DNA of 64,000 nucleotides from Gammaproteobacteria bacterium. Lineage in GTDB: Bacteria; Pseudomonadota; Gammaproteobacteria; Steroidobacterales; Woeseiaceae. Every line of letters begins with the position of its first letter. Position 1 is the first letter of the stretch. The notes below the pieces were generated by a model. That model ran no database searches. It had not been told where the DNA came from and saw only the letters and a list, made by a program, of their open reading frames with translations. Positions 29,124 through 38,212 of the stretch are shown one piece after another. The position numbers were made by a program, and so were the translations under genes. Where the stretch lies: positions 62,001 through 126,000 of the forward strand of contig JAADHU010000029.1 in NCBI GenBank assembly GCA_013151645.1, written 5' to 3'.

Positions 29124-30062
29124 ATGCAGCAACGAGGCGCACTCCGATTTGCCCTGACGCGATTGCTGAGCGCCATTCCGACCCTGTTCCTGATTATTGT
29201 GCTCGCCTTCATGATGATGCATGCGGCCCCGGGCGGACCGTTTGACGAAGAGCGGGCGATGCCGCCGGAAACAGCGGCAAACATTGAGCGTGCCTATCAT
29301 CTCGACGAGCCGTTGCCGCAACAGTTCATGCGCTATTTTGGTGCGTTGCTGCAGGGTGACCTGGGGCCCTCGTACCGCTATCCGGGCTACAGTGTCGCGG
29401 AACTGATTTCAGCCGCCATGCTGCTGTCGCTACAACTGGGTGCGCTGGCGATGTTGTGCGCGCTGATCGTTGGCATCGCTGTCGGTGTGCTGGCGGCGCT
29501 GCGCAGGAACACCCCTATCGACCGTTTGCTGACCGGTTTGGCGATGATGGGTATTTCGATACCGATATTCGTTATTGCACCGATATTCGTGCTCGTTTTT
29601 GCGGTCAATCTCGGCTGGTTGCCGGCGAGCTGGAGCGGCTCAGACAGTGGCTCGCGTTATCTGCTGCCGGTCATCGCGCTGGCGCTACCGCAGATCGCCT
29701 ATGTTGCCCGCCTGACTCGCGGCAGCATGATCGAAATAATGAGCAGTGATTTTGTGCGCACGGCGCGCGCACAGGGACTCGGTACGTTCACCATCGTACG
29801 TCTCCACGCGCTTCGCCCGGCCATGCTGCCGCTACTGTCATACCTGGGTCCGGCCGTTGCCGCGGTGCTGACGGGTTCGGTCGTGGTGGAGCAAATATTC
29901 GGCATTCCAGGTCTCGGACAATTATTCGTGCGTGGCGCGTTGAATCGAGATTACACGCTGGTGCTGGGCATCGTCATTTTCTACGCGACGCTGGTGATCG
30001 TGTTTAACCTGATCGTCGACATCCTGTACGGCTTCCTCGACCCGAGGATTCGCAACCGATGA
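29124..30062 (+). CDS. Oligopeptide ABC transporter permease, OppB-like
   Basis: This 312-residue inner-membrane protein has six predicted membrane segments, the first in FALTRLLSAIPTLFLIIVLA. It carries the conserved loop DFVRTARAQGLGTFTIVRLH, which is the EAA motif contacting the ATPase. GIPGLGQLFVRGALNRDYTLVLG is also typical of OppB/DppB. It is the second gene of the transporter operon, and its stop overlaps the start of the next permease by four bases. Confidence 0.93.
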   Translation: MQQRGALRFALTRLLSAIPTLFLIIVLAFMMMHAAPGGPFDEERAMPPETAANIERAYHLDEPLPQQFMRYFGALLQGDLGPSYRYPGYSVAELISAAMLLSLQLGALAMLCALIVGIAVGVLAALRRNTPIDRLLTGLAMMGISIPIFVIAPIFVLVFAVNLGWLPASWSGSDSGSRYLLPVIALALPQIAYVARLTRGSMIEIMSSDFVRTARAQGLGTFTIVRLHALRPAMLPLLSYLGPAVAAVLTGSVVVEQIFGIPGLGQLFVRGALNRDYTLVLGIVIFYATLVIVFNLIVDILYGFLDPRIRNR

Positions 30063-30916
30063 GCATGCCAGCGATGTTCAGCGAACTGCGCCGGCAACTT
30101 GGCGGCAGTCGGGTCGTCGTTGTGACCGCCGGTTTCCTCGTGCTGGTTTTCGTGGCCGCGATTGTCGGCCCGATGTTCAGTCCGCACACCTATCTCGACT
30201 CGAACCTGGATGCGCGCCTCATCCAGCCGACCCGCGACGCGATGCATTTTTTTGGCACGGATGACCTGGGCCGGGATCTGTTCGTCCGCACGCTGATGGG
30301 CGTCCGGATATCACTGGTGGTCGCCGTTATAGCAACCTTTGTAAGCCTGCTGATTGGTGTGGCCTACGGCGCGATCGCGGGATACGCCGGCGGCAAAGTC
30401 GATGCGGTCATGATGCGCCTGGTCGACACCTTGTACGCGCTACCGTTTATCTTTTTCGTGATTCTCCTGATGGTGTACTTCGGACAAAACTTCCTGTTGA
30501 TCTTTGTCGCGATCGGCGCAGTCAACTGGCTGGATATGGCGCGAATTGTTCGCGGTCAGACGCTTGCGCTCAGGGAACGGGAGTTCGTCGAGTCGGCGCG
30601 CCTGATCGGGGTGTCGCCCGCGCGCATCGTCTTTCGCCACATCACACCCAACCTGCTGGGCGTTGTGGTCGTATACGTCACGCTGACGGTGCCGCAGGCG
30701 ATATTGATCGAGTCGTTCATGAGTTTTCTGGGCCTCGGTATTCAGGAGCCACAAACATCACTGGGTTCGCTCGTGAACAACGGCGTCAGGCACATGGAGA
30801 GCGCACCCTGGGTCCTGCTCATTCCGGCCACGTTGCTGGCGTCGATCCTGTTGTGCTTTAACTTTCTCGGTGACGGTCTTCGCGATCAACTCGATCCGAA
30901 AGAGAAGCCGGAATGA
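30059..30916 (+). CDS. Oligopeptide ABC transporter permease, OppC-like
   Basis: This is a 285-residue membrane protein. Its N-terminal segment (VVVVTAGFLVLVFVAAIVG) is followed by the typical HFFGTDDLGRDLFVRTLMG box of OppC/DppC permeases. The EAA motif is REFVESARLIGVSPARIVFRH, and the final membrane part contains SFLGLGIQEPQTSLG. It overlaps oppB and the ATPase gene by four bases on each side (ATGA), so the subunits are coupled in translation. Confidence 0.93.
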   Translation: MSMPAMFSELRRQLGGSRVVVVTAGFLVLVFVAAIVGPMFSPHTYLDSNLDARLIQPTRDAMHFFGTDDLGRDLFVRTLMGVRISLVVAVIATFVSLLIGVAYGAIAGYAGGKVDAVMMRLVDTLYALPFIFFVILLMVYFGQNFLLIFVAIGAVNWLDMARIVRGQTLALREREFVESARLIGVSPARIVFRHITPNLLGVVVVYVTLTVPQAILIESFMSFLGLGIQEPQTSLGSLVNNGVRHMESAPWVLLIPATLLASILLCFNFLGDGLRDQLDPKEKPE

Positions 30917-32715
30917 CACTGCTAAGCATCCGCGATCTGACCATCCGCTATGAACGATCACCACGGCCGGTGGTCGATACGCTGAGTTTTTCCATTGCGA
31001 AAGGCGATAGCGTCGGTCTTGTCGGTGCGTCCGGTTCGGGCAAGACGCAAACCGCGCTTGCCATTTTGGGCCTGTTGCACGGTAAAGCCCGGACGACGGG
31101 CAGCATTCGCTATGCACAACAGGAACTCGTGGGCGCGAGCGAACGGGTGTTGAACAACATTCGCGCGCGCCGTATTGCGATGGTATTCCAGGATCCTGGC
31201 ACGGCACTGAACCCCTATCTTCGCATTGGCACGCAACTGCGTCAGGTGGTGTTACAACACCGCCTTGCTACCGGGGCCGAAGTCAATCAGCGCGTAATTC
31301 GGATGCTGGCGAAGACGGGCCTGCCCGACCCGCAACGGCAATTCAACGCGTATCCGCATCAACTGTCCGGTGGTATGCGGCAGAGGGTGATGATCGCCTC
31401 AGCGCTACTCGGCGAACCCGAGTTGCTCATCGCCGACGAGCCCACAACCGCCATCGATGCAACAGTGCAGGCGCAAATTCTGGCGCTGTTGCGAGAGTTG
31501 CGGCAAGAGACCGGCACGGCGCTGTTGCTGATTACGCACGACCTTGCCATTGTCGCCGGCAATTGTGCGCGTACGCTGGTGTTGCATGACGGGCGGCTAT
31601 TGGAAGAGGGTTCGACACAAACTATTTTCGCGCGTCCCGTGCAAGAGCGTACGCGATCAATGCTTGCCGCGGTGCGCGAAGGGCACGGGCCGGCGGCGGA
31701 GTTTTGCGCCAGTGATCGCGGGCCGACGCTGCAGGTCAGGGACCTGACGGTCAGTTACACGGAGCCCGCAAGCGATCGATTTTGGGGCAGGAGCGAACGG
31801 GTTGCCGTGCAGCCGCTTAGCGTTGGCATACGACGCGGAGAAACGGTCGCGATCGTCGGCGAGTCCGGTTGCGGCAAGACAAGCCTGGCGCGCGCGATTC
31901 TCGGCCTGGTGCCGGCACGTGGCGGAAGCGTGCGGTTATTCGGTCGGGATTTATCACCACAGCTACGCGGACGAAACAACACCGAGCGAAGAAATCTACA
32001 GCTCGTTTTTCAGAATCCGGTCGCCTCCCTCAACCCGGCACTGCGGATAAAAACGGCGATAGCCGAACCGCTCAAAATACACGAGCCGGAATTAACGGCA
32101 GCAGAGCGTGCCGAGCGGGTTGCGCGGATGCTGGAACGAGTGAATCTCGATGACGAGCTACTGGAGCGTCTGCCGCATGAACTGTCCGGCGGGCAGGCGC
32201 AGCGTGTTGCGATTGCCCGGGCGCTCATCGTCAGGCCAGCGCTGCTGATTTGTGATGAGGCCGTGGCGTCGCTGGACGGACCGGTTCGCCAGGGCATCCT
32301 TGACCTGCTCGCCGAAGAGCAACGTCGCTCGGCGCTTTCGATAATCTTCATCTCGCACGATCTGAACATCGTGCGGCAGATCAGTCATCGCGTGCTGGTT
32401 ATGTACATGGGCCGGATCGTCGAAACGTCGGTTAGCAGAACGCTTTTCAGCAAACCGCTTCATCCGTACAGTCGAGCGCTGATCGACTGTGTCCCGGTTC
32501 CCGATCCGGGCGTGATGCCGCCAGCGCCGCCGGTAACGGGCGAAGCACCGTCGGTATTCGCGCGGCCCGATGGCTGCGTATTTCATCCGCGTTGTCGCTA
32601 CGCGGTCGAACGCTGCAAGACAGAGATGCCACATGAAGAGTGCATCGGCGGCACGCTCGTTGCTTGCCACAGGGCAGCGGAACTCGACCTGAGCCCGGCT
32701 CGTCGTGTGTCCTGA
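30913..32715 (+). CDS. Oligopeptide ABC transporter ATPase, fused OppD-OppF
   Basis: This 600-residue protein holds two complete ABC ATPases. The first (about 1-250) has GASGSGKT, LSGGMRQRVMIAS and ELLIADEPTTAID. The second (about 275-530) has GESGCGKT, LSGGQAQRVAIAR and LLICDEAVASLD. A C-terminal oligo/dipeptide-transporter extension follows (about 515-590). It has four cysteines (CVFHPRCRYAVERC and VACHR) in the spacing seen for the iron-sulfur cluster of some OppD/DppF proteins. In E. coli the two halves are separate proteins. It completes the importer with the preceding three genes. Confidence 0.92.
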   Translation: MTLLSIRDLTIRYERSPRPVVDTLSFSIAKGDSVGLVGASGSGKTQTALAILGLLHGKARTTGSIRYAQQELVGASERVLNNIRARRIAMVFQDPGTALNPYLRIGTQLRQVVLQHRLATGAEVNQRVIRMLAKTGLPDPQRQFNAYPHQLSGGMRQRVMIASALLGEPELLIADEPTTAIDATVQAQILALLRELRQETGTALLLITHDLAIVAGNCARTLVLHDGRLLEEGSTQTIFARPVQERTRSMLAAVREGHGPAAEFCASDRGPTLQVRDLTVSYTEPASDRFWGRSERVAVQPLSVGIRRGETVAIVGESGCGKTSLARAILGLVPARGGSVRLFGRDLSPQLRGRNNTERRNLQLVFQNPVASLNPALRIKTAIAEPLKIHEPELTAAERAERVARMLERVNLDDELLERLPHELSGGQAQRVAIARALIVRPALLICDEAVASLDGPVRQGILDLLAEEQRRSALSIIFISHDLNIVRQISHRVLVMYMGRIVETSVSRTLFSKPLHPYSRALIDCVPVPDPGVMPPAPPVTGEAPSVFARPDGCVFHPRCRYAVERCKTEMPHEECIGGTLVACHRAAELDLSPARRVS

Positions 32716-32728
32716 AAGCGGCCTCCTG

Positions 32729-32751
32729 CCGCGATTCGTGTGTCGTCGCGG
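32729..32751. repeat. Hairpin between convergent genes
   Basis: CCGCGA at 32729-32734 pairs with TCGCGG at 32746-32751 in the 39-base gap between the stops of the fused ATPase gene and the DUF945 gene. It lacks a T-run; a shared terminator is possible but not shown. Confidence 0.35.
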
Positions 32752-32754
32752 AAA

Positions 32755-34086
32755 TTACTGCAACATGCCGAGCGGGATCGCCATCGGCGCTCCGTTGATC
32801 GTGAGCAGGCCCTTCGCATAGCGGATTTCCGTGGTGTATTGCTCGCCATTGCGTTTGAGTACACCCAATGCAACCAACGAGGTTATTTCCGGGTTCATCG
32901 TCTGCATCATTTCGTACAGCGAGGTGGACAGGGTCAGGTCCACCGACGCGGTCGTCGCCAGGATTACGCCCGGCCAGGAAAATGAATCATCGGCATCCGA
33001 CTCCGGGACGGTAACGGTGATGGCCGTCGTGAGATCCCCTTGCGGCAGCGAAATATCGAAGTGACTAAAGCGAGCTTCGAGGCCATGCGCGACAAGCCGT
33101 TCGATATCAGCCTGCAACGTCGGCGTTAATCCTGCCTGGCCCGCGCCGGTAATTGCGCTGCCCTCGGCATCCCGAAGCGCGCCAATTACCCCTTCCAGCG
33201 ATTTTGCATCAATGCCGCTGGCCGTGAAACCGATGTCGACATTCATTGGACCCACGCCCGGGACAAGCGCCCGAGCGACGCTCGCGGTCGCGCGGGCGGT
33301 AACCCGGTCACCGTCGAGCTCGCTGACGGTATCGAGGCTGACTTTGCCGAAACCGGCCGGCGGTTCATCCGGACTGATCACGGAGAGTGAATCGATTTCA
33401 AGCTTTAGTGCGCCGATACCAAGCGCAAACCGACGCCTGTCCTGGTTTAACTCAAACGTGACCGGGCCAACTTCCGTGACGACACCAAACGACTCAAGCC
33501 TCACCGGCTCGATTTTACCCCGGGCGCTAAACGAGCGGCTCGAGGGCATCGTATTCACGGCGATGTCCGCACCGGACCAGCTCACCATGCCGTCACCGTC
33601 ACTTTGATTGCCGGCGTCCATCAGGTAGTGAAAGGCCGAGTTACCGGTCAGGCCGATGGTGCTGTAAACGGTGCCGGGTAAATCGACCAGTTCACCGTCG
33701 CCGCGGTCGATTTTCAGTGTGGATACACTGCTGGCAATGCTGGGCTGGAGTGTGCCCTGTTCACGCGCCAGCGAAGTGAACGGAAGCACACCGTGATCCA
33801 GGCGAGTATCGATAAGCAGGCTGGGCAGCCCGCGGCGAGCCGGGTTTTCCGCGGCCGTCAGGATGGCGAGGAACGAACCGTTCTTGATTGCGACCCGGTG
33901 TCGTCCGGCCGAAGTAAACCAGCCGCGATCGAACTTCTCCGCGGTAATGACAAGGTCGTCGTTCTCCGCTTCCAGCCAGCTCAGGTTGTCGTCCAGGTTC
34001 TTTTCGGCCAGGTGACCAACAATGCCGGGTGACACGAAAACAATCACGGCAAGCGAAATGAGCAAGATAATCGGCCAGCGTTTCAC
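32755..34086 (-). CDS. DUF945 family protein (YdgA-like)
   Basis: This is a 443-residue protein with an N-terminal membrane anchor or uncleaved signal (WPIILLISLAVIVFVSPGIVG). The rest is a periplasmic, beta-rich repeat typical of DUF945/YdgA, with the early motif FDRGWFTSAGRHRVAI. E. coli YdgA is an inner-membrane-associated protein of unclear role. The gene stands alone on the minus strand, divergent from the cytochrome gene, and convergent with the peptide transporter operon. Confidence 0.85.
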   Translation of the reverse strand: MKRWPIILLISLAVIVFVSPGIVGHLAEKNLDDNLSWLEAENDDLVITAEKFDRGWFTSAGRHRVAIKNGSFLAILTAAENPARRGLPSLLIDTRLDHGVLPFTSLAREQGTLQPSIASSVSTLKIDRGDGELVDLPGTVYSTIGLTGNSAFHYLMDAGNQSDGDGMVSWSGADIAVNTMPSSRSFSARGKIEPVRLESFGVVTEVGPVTFELNQDRRRFALGIGALKLEIDSLSVISPDEPPAGFGKVSLDTVSELDGDRVTARATASVARALVPGVGPMNVDIGFTASGIDAKSLEGVIGALRDAEGSAITGAGQAGLTPTLQADIERLVAHGLEARFSHFDISLPQGDLTTAITVTVPESDADDSFSWPGVILATTASVDLTLSTSLYEMMQTMNPEITSLVALGVLKRNGEQYTTEIRYAKGLLTINGAPMAIPLGMLQ

Positions 34087-34245
34087 GTTCTGGGTGCTCC
34101 GTCGGTGAGGTGGAAAGAGCGAATATTACGCAATTATCGACAGGTATTCCGTGGTGCCTATGGAAATAGCCGCCGCCTGCCTCTACCATACGGCCTCCAG
34201 CCACGGTCGGGCGATCCCCGGCCCGCCATTAGTTGTTGAACTGAC

Positions 34246-34860
34246 GTGAATACACCGACAAAAATCCGATCTCTACCCCTTTGGGCCTTGCTTGCCGGCG
34301 CTGTCTTTGCGCACACGGCATCTGCGGGCGATGCGGCCAACGGCCGACTGCTCGCTTATACCTGCATGGGATGCCACGGCATTGAAGGTTATCGAAACGC
34401 CTATCCGTCGTACCGCGTGCCGAAACTGGGCGGCCAGCACGAGGAATACATCGTCGCAGCCCTGACGGCGTACCGGGACAACAAACGGCCCCATCCGACC
34501 ATGCAGGCGCAAGGCGCCAGTCTGTCCAACCAGGATTTCGAGGATCTTGGCATATATTTTCAGGGGTCGGAGGCGGCCAGCGATACCGCAAACGAAGACA
34601 GCATCGCCGGTCTCGATGCGGCCCGAACCTGCCTGGCTTGTCACGCCGAAGGGGGTGCCGGAGTCATTCCGCGACCACCCACGTTGTCCGGGCAGCAACA
34701 GAGTTATATCGAGCACGCCCTGAAGCAATATCGTGACGGTAGTCGCGGTGGCACAGTGATGAGCGCTTTTGCGGCATCGCTGAGCGATGAAGACATTACG
34801 AGCCTGGCCCTTTTCTACAGCCGGCGGCCGGGTCTGTATACCCCCGACAAATCGGAGTAA
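34246..34860 (+). CDS. Dihaem cytochrome c (c4/c553-like)
   Basis: This is a 204-residue exported protein with a signal peptide ending near residue 27 (HTASA). It has two CxxCH haem-binding motifs, CMGCH and CLACH. Each half contains a Met that could be the sixth ligand (MQAQGASL and VMSAFAASL), the pattern of tandem cytochrome c domains of the c4 type. It would carry electrons in the periplasm to a terminal oxidase or other acceptor. The start is a GTG (34246). An MBL-fold hydrolase gene follows after 20 bases with its own ribosome site, so the two may be co-transcribed. Confidence 0.92.
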   Translation: MNTPTKIRSLPLWALLAGAVFAHTASAGDAANGRLLAYTCMGCHGIEGYRNAYPSYRVPKLGGQHEEYIVAALTAYRDNKRPHPTMQAQGASLSNQDFEDLGIYFQGSEAASDTANEDSIAGLDAARTCLACHAEGGAGVIPRPPTLSGQQQSYIEHALKQYRDGSRGGTVMSAFAASLSDEDITSLALFYSRRPGLYTPDKSE

Positions 34861-34880
34861 AGATCCGCAAATCAGGAGCG

Positions 34881-35837
34881 ATGATGTCAGGCGAGGTGGC
34901 GCGAACGACCCAGTTGGATCACGGCATTACCGCCATCGATACGGACTACGTGCGGCCGTTACTCGACGCGAGCCACCTGGTTATCGAGGATGGTCGAGCT
35001 GCGTTCGTTGATACCGGCACAAACTTCAGCGTGCCATTGCTGCTTGATGGTTTGAGGTCACAGGATCTGGACGTCGGTGACGTCGACTACGTGTTCCTGA
35101 CACACGTGCATCTGGACCACGCCGGCGGCGCCGGCTCATTGATGCGACATCTGCCAAATGCCAAAGCGGTGCTGCATCCGCGTGGCGCACCGCACATGAT
35201 CGATCCGGCAAAACTGATCAAAGGGGCGCAGGCGGTGTACGGCGAAGCGGCCTATCTCGACATGTACGGCGAGATCGTCGCCATTGCCGAAAATCGCGTC
35301 ATCGTCGCCGACGACAATCAGGCTTTCAGCCTGGCGGGACGAAGCTTGCGCACCTTCTACACCCAGGGGCATGCGCGGCATCATTATTGTCTCGACGACC
35401 CCGCGTCCCGCGGCGTGTTCACCGGGGATAGTTTTGGCATATCCTACCGAGAACTGGATACCGCTCGGGGTGCGTTCATCTACCCGACCACCACGCCCGT
35501 GCACTTCGATCCGCCGGAGGCGCACAAGGCGATCGAACTCATCATGGCGTGCGAGCCGCAACAGCTTTACCTGACACACTATTCCCGCGTGACAGGACTG
35601 CAAAAACTGAGTGAAGATTTACACCGGCGTATCGACGACTTCGTTGCGCTTGTTCGCGGGCCGGCAAACGATGCGGATCGGACAGCCGCGTTACACGCAA
35701 GCATGTACGACTATTTTTTTCGCGAGCTGCGCGAGCATGGCTGCACGATCAACGACGAAGCGCTGCGCGAGCTCCTCAGGATGGACGTCGAGCTGAACTC
35801 GATGGGGCTCGAGTTCTGGCTCGACCACGCCGCGTGA
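34881..35837 (+). CDS. MBL-fold metallo-hydrolase (cytoplasmic)
   Basis: This 318-residue protein belongs to the metallo-beta-lactamase fold superfamily. The di-metal motif is HVHLDHAGG, with further ligands at the His in GHARHHYC, the Asp in VFTGDSFG and the His in LTHYSR. The N-terminus has VIEDGRAAFVDTGTNFS. There is no signal peptide. AGGAG lies upstream, 5 bases from the second of two adjacent ATGs (34884), which may be the true start. It lies between the cytochrome and acrylyl-CoA reductase genes. A thioesterase or lactonase role is possible; the sequence does not say which. Confidence 0.85.
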   Translation: MMSGEVARTTQLDHGITAIDTDYVRPLLDASHLVIEDGRAAFVDTGTNFSVPLLLDGLRSQDLDVGDVDYVFLTHVHLDHAGGAGSLMRHLPNAKAVLHPRGAPHMIDPAKLIKGAQAVYGEAAYLDMYGEIVAIAENRVIVADDNQAFSLAGRSLRTFYTQGHARHHYCLDDPASRGVFTGDSFGISYRELDTARGAFIYPTTTPVHFDPPEAHKAIELIMACEPQQLYLTHYSRVTGLQKLSEDLHRRIDDFVALVRGPANDADRTAALHASMYDYFFRELREHGCTINDEALRELLRMDVELNSMGLEFWLDHAA

Positions 35838-35861
35838 ACTGAGTTGGCAAGAGAGACTGCG

Positions 35862-36851
35862 ATGCAGAATTTTCGCGCGTACCGTATCGATCAGCAGGAC
35901 GGCCACATCGTTGCCGACTTCTGTCGGCTAAACATCGACGACCTTAGCGAAGGCGATGTCGTGGTGAAAGTCAGCCACTCAACGATCAACTACAAAGATG
36001 CGCTCGCGGCGACCGGCAAAAGCCGGATTTTGCGACAGTACCCGCTTGTCGGTGGTATCGATCTTGCCGGTACGGTGGTGACATCGCACAATGACGAGCT
36101 TGCAGAAGGCAGGCCGGTTCTTGTGAACGGTTGTGGTCTGAGCGAAACGCGCGACGGGGGTTATGCGGAATACGCGCGGCTTCCGGCCGCCGCGATCGTG
36201 CCGGTGCCTGCCGGCATGAGCACGGCGCAGGCGATGCAGATAGGCACTGCCGGTTATACGGCGGCGCTGGCGATTCATCGCATGGAGCACAACGGGCAGG
36301 CCCCCGAAAACGGCCCCGTCGTCGTGACCGGCGCCACCGGTGGTGTCGGTAGTCTCGCTATCGATATGCTGAATACTCGCGGCTACGAAGTGGTGGCGTT
36401 AACCGGCAAGGAAGACCAGGTGGCTTACCTGAAGAGTATCGGCGCGAGCCGGGTGTTGCTACGCGGCGAGCTCGACTACGGCAAGCGGCCCATGGAAAAA
36501 GCGGCGTGGGCGGGCGCCATCGATAACCTGGGTGGCGATGCGCTTGCCTGGCTAACGCGTACGGTAGGCTATGGCGGCAACATCGCCAGCATTGGTTTGG
36601 CGGCCGGCATCGAACTGAATACGACGGTATTGCCGTTTATTCTGCGTGCTGTGTGCCTGCTTGGAATCAATTCGGTGGACACGCCGCGCGAAACGCGTCT
36701 GGCCGTCTGGCGACGAATTGGTGATGACCTGCGACCGCAGCAGCTGGATAAAATTGCCGCGAACACCATCCGCTTTGAGGAACTGCCAGAGCATTTTGAC
36801 GCCTTTATCAACGGCTCGGTGGTGGGTCGTACTGTTGTTGAAATCGGCTGA
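35862..36851 (+). CDS. Acrylyl-CoA reductase (NADPH), AcuI/YhdH-type
   Basis: This 329-residue medium-chain dehydrogenase is of the zinc-free type. It shows VKVSHSTINYKDALAATGKS and PLVGGIDLAGTV, an N-terminal pattern typical of AcuI/YhdH. GATGGVGSLAIDML is the NADPH-binding motif, and the end is FINGSVVGRTVVEIG. AcuI reduces acrylyl-CoA to propionyl-CoA and prevents acrylate toxicity, for example during DMSP or 3-hydroxypropionate use. The methylcitrate genes that consume propionyl-CoA follow 1.4 kb downstream, which supports this role. The ATG at 35862 is preferred over a TTG at 35844. Confidence 0.87.
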   Translation: MQNFRAYRIDQQDGHIVADFCRLNIDDLSEGDVVVKVSHSTINYKDALAATGKSRILRQYPLVGGIDLAGTVVTSHNDELAEGRPVLVNGCGLSETRDGGYAEYARLPAAAIVPVPAGMSTAQAMQIGTAGYTAALAIHRMEHNGQAPENGPVVVTGATGGVGSLAIDMLNTRGYEVVALTGKEDQVAYLKSIGASRVLLRGELDYGKRPMEKAAWAGAIDNLGGDALAWLTRTVGYGGNIASIGLAAGIELNTTVLPFILRAVCLLGINSVDTPRETRLAVWRRIGDDLRPQQLDKIAANTIRFEELPEHFDAFINGSVVGRTVVEIG

Positions 36852-36877
36852 ATCGGGATGCGCGCCGTCCCTTTAAG

Positions 36878-37008
36878 CCGGTCGCGGGTCAGGTCCCGCT
36901 CCTCCAAGGTTTGTGGTGTTCCTGTAAATGGCAGTCACGCCTCAGGCGATGCTCCTGCAATCAATTCTATTGGCACTCCTGTAGGAGCGGGACCTGACCC
37001 GCGACCGG
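36878..37008. repeat. REPIN-like inverted repeat, copy 1
   Basis: Perfect 26-bp arms at 36878-36903 and 36983-37008 are separated by 79 bases, in the 266-base gap between the acrylyl-CoA reductase and the next MBL gene. The right arm begins TGTAGGAGCGGGAC. A second, different half-repeat (about 36931-36959, ending GCTCCTGCAA) lies inside. Before the right arm is TTCTATTGGCACT, the reverse complement of a loop sequence shared with copies 2 and 3. This is a composite of family members, and nothing else is visible in the gap. Confidence 0.8.
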
Positions 37009-37117
37009 GTTCAAGAAGCCCGCACCGCAGCAGCTCTGCTAACCATTCTTCAATGGGCACCAATGACCCACGACAACCGGATCGACGCAGACCAACCCAA
37101 AGGAGTACGCATCCCGA

Positions 37118-38047
37118 ATGAAAACGGTCTTTTGCATTCTTTTGTCGTTACTGGCCGGCGTCTCAGCATCGCTCGCCAAAGAGCCCACGCCACAGGGTAC
37201 CCAACTCGTGTTACTCGGCACGGCCGGCGGACCGTCGACAAAAATAAATCGTTCGCAACCGGCCAGCGCGGTGGTTGTCAACGGCGACATCTACGTTGTG
37301 GATGCCGGCGACGGCGTCGCTCGTCAGCTAACGCTTGCCGGGTATTCGGTGGCGGACGTGCGGGCCGTATTCATAACGCACAATCACTCCGACCACATGG
37401 CCGATTACGGTACGCTGCTGTTGCGGTCATGGATGACGGGCCGCCGCGATGAAATACACACCTTCGGCCCGGCACCATTGACCGATATTACGCGGGCCTA
37501 TCTGGACTACATGCGATGGGACATCGACGTGCGGGTGAGCGACGAAGGGCGGGTCCCGCTGGGCGACCTGATTCGTGTGCATGACATCGAGAGTGACGGT
37601 GTTATTTACGCAGACGAAAACATCAAGGTGACGGTGTTTACCGTGAGACACGGTGCCGCAAAGCCGGCCTACGGCTATCGCTTCGATACGGCGGACAAGC
37701 ACATCGTATTCTCCGGCGATACGTCGCCAAATGACAACGTCGTCAAGGCTGCCGAAGGTGCCGACCTCCTGGTGCACGAAGTGGTAAACCCGGCCGCGAT
37801 CGATGCGCTGGTCCAGCGTGTCTCGCCGGGCAACGATGCGTTGAAACGGCACATACTCAATAATCACACGACCACCGGGGAAGTCGGTGAGATCGCGACC
37901 CGGGCGGGCGTGAAAACGCTGGTCCTGTCCCATTTCGGCGGTGCCGGCGAGCCGGGGTTCGACCGGGCGGCGGTGTGGGAAAAAGCGGTTCGCAAGAACT
38001 ACTCGGGCGCGTTGATCGTCGGCGAGGATTTGATGATCATAGAATAA
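37118..38047 (+). CDS. Exported MBL-fold metallo-hydrolase
   Basis: This is a 309-residue protein with a signal peptide (MKTVFCILLSLLAGVSASLA). The metal site is THNHSDHMADYG, with HGAAKPAYGYRF, FSGDTSPND and VLSHFGG supplying further ligands. This arrangement resembles the tRNase Z/arylsulfatase-like branch of the superfamily, but the export signal argues against tRNA processing. Periplasmic hydrolysis of an ester or similar bond is inferred. The TAAGGAG-type site (AAAGGAG) lies 11 bases before the ATG. It stands between the REPIN-like element and the prp genes. Confidence 0.85.
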   Translation: MKTVFCILLSLLAGVSASLAKEPTPQGTQLVLLGTAGGPSTKINRSQPASAVVVNGDIYVVDAGDGVARQLTLAGYSVADVRAVFITHNHSDHMADYGTLLLRSWMTGRRDEIHTFGPAPLTDITRAYLDYMRWDIDVRVSDEGRVPLGDLIRVHDIESDGVIYADENIKVTVFTVRHGAAKPAYGYRFDTADKHIVFSGDTSPNDNVVKAAEGADLLVHEVVNPAAIDALVQRVSPGNDALKRHILNNHTTTGEVGEIATRAGVKTLVLSHFGGAGEPGFDRAAVWEKAVRKNYSGALIVGEDLMIIE

Positions 38048-38122
38048 GCGAGGCGCAAGCTCGGCCCGTGTTGTGCAAACGACCAGCCCCTGAAAGCCAG
38101 CAGTCATCGGTGCTGCACGAAT

Positions 38123-38138
38123 TTGTCCGTTTGGACAA
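38123..38138. promoter_or_regulatory. Candidate operator upstream of prpB
   Basis: TTGTCCGTTTGGACAA is a perfect 6-4-6 inverted repeat, with AT-rich extensions on both sides (ATTTGTCC / GGACAATTT). It lies directly upstream of the putative prpB promoter. A GntR- or TetR-type repressor could bind it; no regulator gene lies nearby. Confidence 0.55.
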
Positions 38139-38139
38139 T

Positions 38140-38169
38140 TTGGGAACCGGTGCCGCGGTGGTTTAGACT
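38140..38169 (+). promoter_or_regulatory. Putative sigma-70 promoter of prpB
   Basis: TTGGGA at 38140-38145 and TAGACT at 38164-38169 have an 18-base spacer, about 45 bases before the prpB ATG. An imperfect palindrome, TTTAGTCCGGATTAAA (38183-38198), lies just downstream and could be a second operator. Confidence 0.45.
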
Positions 38170-38212
38170 CCGCTCCCCCGATTTTAGTCCGGATTAAAAA
38201 ACGGAGATGGAA

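Noticed and set aside
34881-35837. Beta-lactamase reading of the MBL-fold protein
   Set aside because: It has the HxHxDH fold motif only. It has no signal peptide and no features specific to antibiotic-degrading enzymes; the same name would be misleading for the one at 37.1 kb.
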